Positions 1 through 12,100 of a stretch of 29,209 bases of DNA are shown in pieces. Below the pieces are notes generated by a model. The model did no database searches and had not been told where the DNA came from. It saw only the letters and a list, made by a program, of their open reading frames with translations. The position numbers and the translations under genes are program-made. Positions within the stretch are counted from its first letter, which is position 1. Every line of letters begins with the position of its first letter. This DNA is from Saccoglossus kowalevskii (lineage: Eukaryota; Hemichordata; Enteropneusta; Harrimaniidae), in NCBI RefSeq assembly GCF_000003605.2, contig NW_003107592.1:141877-171085 (forward strand). The letters are read 5' to 3'.

Positions 1-330
1 AGATTTATCACTGTTATTGTCTACCTTGCAGGAATTGTCTAGTTCTAGTACTGCAATTGAAGAATCAATATCAGCTGGTGTTTCTCTTGCTGGTTGAAAT
101 TTATCACTCTCAATGTCTACCTTGCAGGAATTGTCTAGTTCTAGTGCTGCAACTGAAGAATCAATATCAGCTGGTGTTTCTCTTGTAGGTTGGGATTTAT
201 CATTGTCAATGTCTACATTGCAGGAATTGTCTAGTTCTACTGCTGCAATTGAAGAATCAATATCAGCTGGTGTTTCTCTTGTAGGTTGAGATGTATCACT
301 GCCAATGTCTACCTTGTAGGGGCCTGCTTT
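1..330 (-). repeat. 96-bp (32-residue) tandem coding repeat, cut by left edge
   Basis: Anchor GTCTAC recurs at 19, 115, 211 and 307, exactly 96 bases apart. Each unit encodes ETPADIDSSIAxLELDNSC followed by xVDIxSDKxQPTR. Copies are nearly identical at DNA level, so the duplication is recent or homogenised. The array continues beyond the left edge. Confidence 0.9.
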
Positions 331-3300
331 CTCCTTAGCTGACACATCATGATTAGAGGTTGTCACTTCTTGTGTTCCTGGAGTATCACATGAGTTATCA
401 CGAACAGCATGAACCTTTAATGATGCTTGTTCGTTTATTGAGTTCCAATCACAAACAGAATCTTCCTCTATAGGAGCCATAGGAGTTTTATCATGTGAGG
501 CTTCACTTTCAGTTATCAGGCATGAAGGATTGTCATATTCCACCATATCTAAACCTGGGGTTTCAGTAGAGAAAGGAGCATCACACGCAGTATCTAACTG
601 AGTTAACATTTCCTTCATCACAAATTCAACATCAGTTATGGAAACAGACTTTACGTGTTCAACATCCGAATGCACTTGTTCAGATATTGATGAGTTTATC
701 TCCACGATAGACATCTTTTCATTGGAAATCTTACTTTCTGGTACTTGAGTTTCTGGTTCATCAAGTTGATTTGTTTCTGCAGAGAAGTCAATGCCATTAA
801 GTCTTTTGGATGTAGAGGGTTGTTTATCTAATTGTGATGACACTGCTTTCATCACTAAATCGGCATCTGTTGTAGAAATGGGTTGACCAGATTCAACATC
901 CAAATGCACAAGCTGCTCTTGTCCAGATATAATTGAGGAGTCTCTCTCCACTATAGATGTCTTTTCAGTGGAGATATCACTTTTTGCTATCAGAGATGAT
1001 GATTCATCAAATTGAGGTGTTGCAGCAGAAAATTTGATGTCATTTAGAGTTTCAGACGTAGAGAGTGGTTTATCTAACTGTGATGCCACTTCTTTCATTA
1101 CCACGTCTGCGCCAGCTTTTGTAGAAATGGTTTGACCAGGTCCAACATCCAAATGCACAAGCTGCTCTTGTCCAGATATAATTGAAGATTCTCTCTCCAC
1201 TATAGACTTCTTTTCAGTGGAGATATCACTTTCTGGTAATAGAGTTGATGATTCATTAAATTGATGTGCTGCAGCAGTGAATTCAATGTCATTACGTGTT
1301 TCAGATGTCAAAAGTGGTTTATGAATTTCTGTATTAATCAGAGATGACACTTCCTTCATCAAGTTCGCACCATGTGAAATGAACTCATCATTAACAACTT
1401 CCAAATGCAGGCACTGCTCTTGTATAACTGATGATTCTATCTCCACAATAGAACTCCCGATGGGGATCTCACTTTCTGGTGTCAGAGATGATGATTTGTC
1501 AAGCTGCACTGCTACAGCAGAAGTGCCAATCACTAAATTATTTTGATTCATATTACTACTTCCAGTTTTGGATGACACATTGTACAAACTGTCAACAGAC
1601 TCAGCAATATTTCCATGTTCTTTCTCATTATGGCTTTCATGAGACATTTCTCTGTCGTCCTTACATGTACTGACAACCATATCAACCAATTCTTGGGTAC
1701 ACCCATTGTTATGGAATTGTGCAGGTGTATCACGTGAGACAAGTTCTTCAGCAACAACGTCATTTTTTGGAATGACTAGGCGGTCATCACCAGAAACAAC
1801 ATGGCAGTCATTGTTTTTTTCTTTATCAATACTTGCACCTAGCTGGAAAACATTTGAATCCCCACTCAGGATTGTCTCACCTGCATATGGTCTATCTAAT
1901 GGAATAGGCTTACCAATGGCATCTAACTCCTTGGGAATAAATGACTCTTTCTGAACACATGGGTTATCATTCAAGAGAACCATCTTAAACTCCTCATGAT
2001 TATCTTCTGCAATAGTCATTATGGGAAACTGAGTGTAAAACGTTTGGACAGAATTTTGTGTGCTCCACAAATTGATCATCTGTACTAATCCTTCCTCATA
2101 TTGTCCTGCATCGTTTGAAGGCTTGGTGTTGTTTGAATACAAATCTAGTAAGCTATCAACAGCAGTTGGTAGTTCTGAATCACATAAACTGTTCTCTTGC
2201 TGGTATGAGTTATATTCTGGAATATCCTTCTCTGAATACATTGATGAATCACCACCATTCACAGTTACTTTTTTCTTACTCTCCATACCCTCTTCTTGTT
2301 TGTCTGCACAATCAATCATGATAACATCTTCCAATTCTTGGCGCAAGTCAAACTCCTCATACTCAAAACTTTCAATGATTCCATCTTTAACCTCTTCAGA
2401 ATTCACATCTTTGGGGTCGGTGGGGTTTATTAGATTGGACTCGTTATCAGCAGATGCATGATCATCAATATTAACCTCAACCAAATGCTTCTCAACATAG
2501 AGAAAACTTTCCTCCTTTTGTGGCAAAGGTTTCACCCACGCATCTTTTACAACTGTCTCCTTGTTGGCTAGATCTATTTCTGTGAATTCATTAAATTGAA
2601 CAACTTTGTTCTCTAAGCCATCTTCATTAGCAAGTTCCAGATTTTGCTGTTTCTCATCTGCAGAATCAATACATACTTCATGCGCTAATATTGATTTATC
2701 TCTGGAAGTACTTAAAGCCAGTTCGTCAATATTCTCACCACTTAATTTCTCAACCTCTGTAACAGAATACTGCTCTTCCACCTTTGGCTGCGATGAGGAT
2801 AAACTCCTTAATTCTTCAGCCTGCTCAGTGATGTGTGTATGTAGTTTGTGAGTTCCGTCAACTGATTCCACAGCATTCACAGCAGCAATACAGTCTACTG
2901 GAACTTCTTCCAATTCTACTTTAACAAAGCTTTGTTGTTCCGAATGAGTGATTATTACAGGTTTATCAACCAACACACATTGTTGATCTGTCTGTGGAAC
3001 CTCCTGTGGAATGATTGTATCAGGTACTGAGCGCTCACTGAGAATTACCAATTCCTTTTCATCCCTCTCTGCCATTACCACTTCACTAGCAAATATAACA
3101 TTTTGTTCTTGTTTGTGTACTGTTGGAGTGAATGTAACAACATCTTCAGTGACAAAAAAGTGTTCACATTCTTCCAATACTTCTGGAACACATACTGTGT
3201 AGTTTGGTTGTACTGACATTAGAATATCTTCATTAGACAACTCAATTTCTTCAGCAATATTCAATGCCATAACATCATCATGATGCATGCTCTCTGCATA

Positions 3301-6300
3301 CTCCTCATCAACATCAGCTGACTTCATGACATCAGATGTGAATATTATCTGTTTAACATTTTGTTCTGCCTCATCAAGAGCATAGCCTACATTAACATCA
3401 TAGAGCACAGAGCTGGCAGTTGTACTTTCATCACATGATGTTCTTTGAGTCAAATCAGCGCTGTCAATTACATTGTGGATGTGAATGCTTTGTGGAGCAG
3501 ACATTACAGATAGTTCATCTGTATCAATTAACACAGCAGCTGTCTGATCTTGAGTTAAACTTTGATGTAATGGCTTGCCAATTCCAGACTCTGGTTCATT
3601 CAGCGAAGCAGTCACAGACTTTTCAAAAAGCTGGTCTGAAGATTCCTGAGGAAGAAGTGAAGAATGCTTGCCTTCTCCAGGAATAGTGTGAACATCGTTC
3701 TGACCAAGGAATACAGCTTCAGGTTGTTCATTGGTGACAATAATATTATCTTCATGTGGGACAGATTCCTTGCATATGGCACAGGTGAACATTTCGGTAG
3801 ACGTTATTTCTAATACCTCTTCAACATCTTCAGAAATAGAGTAATAAGTGACATTTTCCTTCACATAAATCTCAGGGACAGTATCTTCAGAGAAACTATT
3901 TGAAGTATCCAAAGAGAATGATGTGTTTTCTTCTGATATTGAGGTGTTCTCGTCTGACACTGAGGTGTTCTCTTCTGATGTTGATGCTTCAGTTTTGACA
4001 CCATGAACAAAATCATTAAAACTTGGGACCTCAAACTCATTGTCTCTATCAAGTTCTACTCTTTGACACACATCAACACTCAGATCAACATCTATCACAG
4101 AGTCCACAGCTGATGTAACAGTCACACATGGGCTGGTCTCATCTGCATCGTTGACATCATCTTCAATTGTTTCTAGCATCTCCTCACTTTCATGTATAGA
4201 GTATTCTCCATCTTCATCTGAGTCTCCCAGTTCTCCAGAATCTGATAGGTCCAGATCATCCATCAATACCATCAAAGTCTTCATCACTACTACTACAACT
4301 TGAAGAGTCATCACTAGCATTAACAACCATATTGTCACTATTCTTGTTACAGCTTTCAAAACTGACCCTTTTAATAGACCCGTCATTAAAAGAAGGTTGA
4401 TTGAGAACACAGCTTGTATTATCATTATTCACAATATCCAGTGGCTGGTGGACAACAATATTTCCTTTTGTATCCAAAATTTCATCATCAGATAAACGTT
4501 CAGATTTAATATTGGTAGCACAATCTCCATTGCCAAATTGTATCAGAGAACAACCACCTTCATTGATTCCTTCAGCTGAGGATTCACTTTCATGATCCCC
4601 CTCTTCAGTTGGAACAGACACCTCTCTACACAAATCAAATTCAACTTCAGGCTCTTGTGACAGGGCCATTTCAAAGGCAACAGCATACTGATCAAGTACC
4701 TCTTCTGTGTTCATCTTCTCACTATCTATTGAACCATCAGAATGTGAGTCTTTGAAATTGATGTGCAGTAGGGATGCAGTATTTTCTTTATTGTCTGGTG
4801 AAACTGGAAGGACTTTACACAATGGAGAACGTGACAGATCATCAATTAGACTTGAATCACCAAACTTTTCCTCAACACTTTCAGTCAACGAGGACCCATA
4901 ACTATTATCTTTATCAGTAATTTCAGTATGGTATAAGGTTTTCTTTTTAACAGTTGCTGACATAGACAGTTCAGTTTCATCATCGGTTTGCTGTATGAGC
5001 ACTTCCATAGCATCTGTATACCTCCCAATATTTGACAATGCATCTTCACAACACAAATCAGAGTGAGCACTTCCAACAGGTTTGGTCGCACCCACCAGTT
5101 GTGGTTGCATGGCAGCCATTGGATGAGGTGAAACGATATTGATATCACCTTCTAGATATATACTATCAACCATACAGGGAGAAATGATAGGTTGAGTATC
5201 TGATACACCTTCTTGAACATTTATATTTTCTAATGCAGCACTGGCAGGCCAATGAGATCCTCCTCCAGCTCAAAATAGGGTTTCTTTGTTGATGAACCTG
5301 ACGCTGGGTCACAAAGTGTAAGGCCATTCAGTGATACTAACTCATGTTCCGGTATGATTTTAGGTGATACAACAGCACTTTCAATATACTCAGACACTGA
5401 AGCATCAGAGTCATGTGATTGTGAATCATTGTCATTAAAAGTAATCACATCATCATTTTCATTAGAAACTTCAGAAGTTTCTAATTGTGGCTGTGAAATT
5501 ATAGCTGCAAGTTGCAGGGGAGTTTCAGTCACGTTATCAACAGATTTTACACCTGGTTCCCAACGTAATATCTCAGCAGAAGATAAAGGGTTAAGTAAGT
5601 CTGGTAATTTACTTTTGTCAGTCGAGTCAACATGTACAGAGTTATCAGATACAGAAGTGAAAGAGGGAGAAATAAATGAAGGTGGACTTCCAGAAGTTAC
5701 AGAAGATACTTGGGACACAGGATCATGCAGGTCACCATCTGTTAATCGTGGAGAATTCAACATTAGTTTATTTTCCATAACACCAGGACTGCTTAAACCA
5801 CCACCAGGACTTCTTAAACCACCACCAGCACCACTTACACCACCACCAGCATTATTATCACCAGACCCATTACTGCCATACGATACATGCTCTTCACCAT
5901 TACTACTAGTTTCATTAAACACTAAGAAATTGCTTTTAATAATTTTATAACTATTTTTTAAATTTAAAAACGTGGTTTTGGCAAAACTTTCATCATCATT
6001 TTCAGTGGCCACACCAGTTTGATGAATATTCAAACGATCATTCCTAGTTTCAATGAAGGGTTCATGCATTTCTTTTTCAAAACTCCCAAAAGATGTTTGT
6101 GGATCACATTCTACTGTACACTTCTCGTGGTTAAGCTTTTCATTTTTGAAAACGTCATTACCTTCCCTGAAACTGATATCAACATCTAATTGTTGGCAAG
6201 AGAGCCCAGCATTATCAACTGAAGATGCTTCTGCACTATGAAATACCTGGCAATCATGACCTAATGTCATTTTACATGTCTTACAATTGTGCAATGGCTT

Positions 6301-9174
6301 TTTGTTAGTTTCAATATAGGACAACACATCTATTGACTTGCCTAAATCAGTATCCAGATTCCCATCACAAAACGATGTGACATTCTCTGTTTTATGATTG
6401 GACATAGTAGACAATGAAGTCGGTTTCACGTCAATTAAGTCTAAATTATTCATCTGGCTCAAACTGACTTTTCGTATGGTTTCCAGCTTTACAGGTGGAA
6501 AACACATTGTAGGACTGACAAGGTTTGTGTTGGGAACAACCTCATCATTTGTGGTAGTGTCTAAGGATGTACGTTGGATGGGAACCCCTTCCTCACTGCT
6601 ATTCTGATCCAGATCATTAAATTGATATATGTTCTGACGTTTGTTTTCAAATGAAAGTGGGGAAACACTGTGAAGGTTTTGCAAGGTGCTGTCCTGTTTC
6701 CCATTTTTTGTACTACTTTCTAAATCAGACTCGCACTCTGTAGTAACAATGAAAGGATCAATTACACTACTATTTGTAACATGGGGAACAAAAACATCAA
6801 ATTCAAAAGGATTAACAAATTCATCAATTTTCCCATCAGACTCATAACCTTTGTTGAATGAATATTCATCATCTGGTGTGACCTTTGACACTTGCCAATC
6901 TTGTTCAGAGGGAACAAAAATATCAGAGAGAAATGGATTGATTTCATTGGGTGACGTACCATGGTTGTCAGCATCTTGTGGGTCAATGCTGTTTCTCCTT
7001 TGTTCTCCATAAGGCATGAATGGATCAAGAGGAACATCACACATTGAAGCTTTCATGGTATCATCGCCATCATCATCATGTTCATTGTTTTTGTTCCAGT
7101 CACCCGTTTCATCCATAGACGTGTACGCTAACATATATGCAACAATGTTCCCTGTTCTAGCTGTTGATTTGTCCATACGAGAATAATCCTTCTTTCTGAA
7201 TGTGATATCATCATCAAGCTTATCACTTGACACTTCTGCTTGCAATTTGCCTACGACATTGTCACTGGGTAATTCATTTGGAATTGATTTTCCAAAAACA
7301 GCATCATTCTCTATCTCATGTTCTGTTGCATTATCTGAAACATCTCCATTAGCATGGTCCATGGCATTTCCCATTACACCTTCTGTTTCTAAGTTATGCA
7401 TTTCTGCAGCGAGCAAGTTAGCCACAATGTTACTATCAATATTATCCAAGTTTCTTTTTACAAACACGATATCCTCGTTATTATTTTCAATCTGTTCCTC
7501 CATGTTTCCAGCTATCATATGAGCTACAACATTTTGCGCTTGGCCTGCATTTTCCAATGCACCATCTCGCATAACAAACTGAACTTCATCGCTATTAACC
7601 ATGTCCGAGGCAAGCATTTGACCAACGACATTTTGATCCTGTCCAATTGCACTAAATGCATTGTTTCGCATCGTAAAGTCAACTGTGCTCTGCATGTCCT
7701 TGGCAAGCATGTGGGAAACAATATTCTGGTTATCATTAACCATCAAGTCTCTACAGTTTGTAAAGTCCACCACCATATCATCAACTACACTAGAAGTGCT
7801 GTCATCTAATATATTCTTAGCCAACCTGTTGGCAACTATATTGTTCCTGGTATCTTCTGCAACCTTTCTTGTGGAGAATGCAACATCAGATGCACTAGAT
7901 GTCAGCATCTCAGATGAAAGTGTCTGTGCCACTACATTGGTGCAAGCAATAGCAGGATCTCTCCTTGCAAACTTAACTCTGTCTTCTCCATTGCTAAGTT
8001 CTTGATAGGGCGTAATCTGCTGATAGTTATCTGTAGCTGTGACAGTATTTATTATTTTAGCCTCACGAGAATTTTTAACAGGATTACTCCCACTGTCATT
8101 CAATACATCTTCTTCCAGTTCCTCAACCTCACGTAGTCGTTCATGAACAGCATTAGCAATATCAGGATTACTTAAATCCAGAGGTCTGTGTCTCTCAGCA
8201 TTTATCTCCATAAAAATATCATTATGGTCAGCAAAGGAGTTCTGAGGTGTCAGAGGAACACCTGGACTGCGACTGTTGTAGACAGGCATCTCTTGAGATC
8301 GTCTTGGAATACCTATTGGCAGCGATGAACTTTCAGGCATTGTATCATCACGTTCTAAATATTCTGGATTCACTGTGTCAAGTAAGTTTATAGAAGGTGT
8401 GTTGTTTTCCTGATCTCTGTCATTGGATGTTAGTATGTAAGGTTCTTTGCTCTTGAAAGATTCTGTGTTTTCAAAACCAAACGGATCACCATTGCTCTCT
8501 TGATTTGAAAAGATGTTTGACTGACCAGATACTGGAAGAAAAGGATCTAAATCACTGAATTCATTTGAAGCACCATGTAGATACATAGGTGGGCTTGTCA
8601 TTGGTAGAGGAGGTCCATCCGTCCCTGGATCCTCATTGGTATTATTATTCAAATTTTCATTCATGGAACTCTCATCTTCCATAAATGTGGCAATGTTCTG
8701 TTCAGGGCTGATTGGTGTGTTGGTGTTCGATGTTGTGGCTGATGAAGAAAAATCTAACAAGCCCGATTCATCGGTTTTAGCAACTGACTGCGTATCACTA
8801 GCAAGGTCCATCACATCACTACTAGGCGTAACAACACCCAGTTCAGCTCTGAAGTCAGTAGGATCAACATTTTCCAAATACTCATTTAAAATTGGTAAAA
8901 TCTTTTTTCGAGAGGCAGCAACATTTCCTTGGTGATACGCTGTGACTGATGTAACGTTGGTTGTCAAGGGAGATAAATCTAGATCAGGTGACACAGAGCA
9001 TTCCAGTTTAAAAAGGATCTCCTGTTTAATGTTGTCATAACGACATGCAAACAATCCTAATTGTCTCGTAATTTCATCATCTATACTAATTGCCATCACA
9101 ACCAAGATGTCAATATGATGTGTTTCACAAAAGTTCTTCATATCAGAAGCCATATCTGGTCGAGCAAGGAATTC
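1..9174 (-). CDS. PRUNE2: PRUNE2-like giant exon 6: end of DHHA2 plus long disordered acidic tail
   Basis: The exon begins at 9174 after the acceptor CTATTTTTCTTTCAG; the open frame above 9174 is intron. EFLARPDMASDMKNF through NVAASRKKILPILNEYL completes DHHA2, matching FLQRSNLLADLHAF..SRKKLLPLL in PRUNE1. From about 8850 downward the protein is acidic and Ser/Thr/Asn-rich with no recognised fold. LTPQNSF (about 8235-8260) resembles the TPMNSL motif of PRUNE1/2. Segments are open in one frame to 5230-5232, in a second frame 5269-4259, and again in the first frame from about 4437 to base 1 (about 1,420 codons with no stop, checked line by line). The exon reaches the left edge, so its true end is unknown. 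The two frame changes are described separately. Confidence 0.9.
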
Positions 9175-12100
9175 CTGAAAGAAAAATAGAAGAATGTTGA
9201 GGAGGTTTTGGCTGGACAGACCTAAGACGAAAATGGCCACCGAGATCTCATTGAGCCCCTCAAATAGTTCCCTATTCTCTTCCGTCATCATTTCCACTAT
9301 TCCTCTGGGATATGCAACCATGGGTAATATTTGATAAAAATGTTTTTAAAATCACATTACATAAACTACTACAAAAAGTGTGGCATGAACAGTTGGGACT
9401 TTCCGCATTCACCCTGATCATACATGTACACAGTAAAAGGGATGTTGAATAAAACATCATTCTATACTTTTTGATGTCTTCGAAGTTGCCTGGCTGTCTG
9501 TGCAGTTTAGACTGAGATATGATTTGAGATTAATTGAAATTTACCAAGGCATAAAAGTTGTAATGGTACATGTGTATAAGTGTTGAAGGAATTAATTTAG
9601 TGATCCTGTTCAAGCATAGAATACACACTTCACATAAATGCATGTAAGAAAGGCTTTCATTGATATTCTTCATACATGTACTTGTCAAACACCAAAAAAC
9701 AATAATATGAGTATATTACAAGAATATTGCAAGGAGCTTATACTTTGTATTATTATACATCTGTCACCGTAACGTGCCGTAATTTTGCGGTGATTTACAG
9801 GGTATTTTCATCCTACCATATAAGGAATTGCAAATTGCAAATATGGAACAATTATGCACGTAAGCATTCTCTAATAATAAAAACAAACATGGATGCTATC
9901 AGGGTTTGACCAGACTCCACATAAAGAAATTCGCTGATTCTGATCTATGATGTATCCTTGGAAGGAAAAGATGTATAATAATAAGGTTATTACGAGGATA
10001 CTTCAAAGTACGCACTCAGACAGTACGCCGCGCATCGACCTCTGCTGAGCGTATACTAAGCATACTTTGAGATATCCTCGTAATAACCTCATAGTATTGT
10101 GATGATAACCTTATTATTATACATCTTTTCCTGCTTGTAGTAATACTTTAGGAAACAATGGCGAAGAACGTTTTGCGCATTGTGAATGACTGTGTTCACC
10201 AAGCACTAATAACAATTTTGCTTCTGAAGTTAAAACAAAAGAAAGTGTTCGAATGTCACGTAAATGTGACGAACAATTTCTAAATAAGGAACACTTTCAA
10301 ACATGTCCGTAAAGCGTTTTACAGACAGAAAAAAATCTATTGTTTATAGTGTTAGATGTATTATAATAATTTGAGATCTTTTCTATTTCCTACACAACCA
10401 AACAAAGGTTTTTAACCATCCACATAGACCATTTTCCTGGAAGTAGCCAGACTGAGGAGCCAGATATACTCCTGTTTTGTCATGACAGAAAGTACAAACA
10501 TGTCAGCTCACTGACAGTCGATAGAAAGAAATTTTTATTTTTGTGAGCTTGATTGGTACACAATATAGTTCACATTATACCCCGGAATGTTATGCATGCA
10601 CATTTGAAACGCTTTGATTTTCAGGAAAGTTGCCTATTATTTTAACATCACAAAATATGTCATCACTAGACAGGGATAGTTATAGAGAGACATATTCATG
10701 TGCTTGGGATAGAATCACATCTTACCTTGAGGTCCATGGTAACTGAACTCACTCCAATTCTGAGGACATCATTATTAATGCATTTTAAATCTTTTCGAAG
10801 AATTTCCTCAGTTAGTAAACCTGCAAGTACAAAGTTATTAAAATAATTATTTTATGAATACATTGCTATTCACTTCGACAGGAATACTGAAATTGTTTAC
10901 ATGAATTGATGACAGCACTTGGTTTAATAAATGCCTACGGTATCTTGTAGCCACCTGTCCACAAATGTTGTGATTGTTAATTTGACAAATGTCAATTTTA
11001 GTGTCACATTTGTGGTCTCTACAATACAAATATTAAACAAAAACTACATGTAGCTGTAGCCCAACATGTAGGCGTGTGTAGCGCCCTCGCCAGCCGAACG
11101 GCATCAGACCTCACTAACGCCTGATAGAATAGTGTACCTCAAGGTGACAAGATCAATACTATGAATTTGCAATTCACGCCACCTTGCAATGAGTTCGATG
11201 AATATTCATTTTGGTGGTTATGGTAATCAAAGCCGTATTTGCATTGTCAGCAATAATCACAGACTGTTTTCCACAAAATAATAAACATTAGGCAGAAATT
11301 TGCCAGCACCTTATCACACATTATGTCAACAAATAAATAAACTCTGCCGTGAATGGTTACTCATTGATGGCTGTCACTATCTGTCGTTACTACAATTTGA
11401 TTAGTACCGACAAAAAATCCTCGGGGGAGGTGAAAATCTACATCACTCTGTCAGGTGTGTGTAGGGTTTCGAGAACCACAGAGGGCGCAACTCACGCGAT
11501 CTTGTCAGGCTAATGTAGCTGTAAATGATTTTTTTTACCATAAATTTTACATCACAAGTTGTCTACAAACGTAAAAATGCAACTTTTTTTTACAAAACCT
11601 GAATTCGTAGCCATAAAATTGCATACATGAGGCCACAGATTTACATTTGCAGACAAGCAACCATAAATTTGTCGTCATGTCACACTCATGGCCACCTTTT
11701 ACAAATGTTCCATTGTCATTTGTACATATAAGGTCATAATATTTCCACAAAAGTCAATTTTGTCTTCAGGTGTCACATTTGTGGATGCTGTTTACAAATG
11801 TCATATTTATGACTATCAATTACCAAAGTTTCTTCATGAAGGAATATTCGATAGAAAAAAACAAAATCCTGACCTGAAATGTCACACTTCGCTGACTGCA
11901 ATGCATCAAATAGATCATCTTTGTCCATATTTGGGCAATAGTCTTGAAGTAATGAAGCTATCATTTCATCTTTCATTGTAGTTTTACCAGCTGCTGGGTC
12001 AAAGTTCACGGTGTCCAGGACAATGGTACCTAGGTGAAAGAGTACATGATGTATTGTTACTATTTCAAGAAGAGAAGGTGGTATAATCTTTTATTTTTTC

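Noticed and set aside
5354-5950. 198-codon plus-strand open frame, and many others between 1479 and 8935
   Set aside because: They are opposite-strand or other-frame shadows of the giant coding exon.
9175-9321. Upstream ATG start for the long minus-strand frame at 9321
   Set aside because: A strong acceptor at 9175-9177 and in-frame homology through exon 5 show that 9175-9321 is intron.
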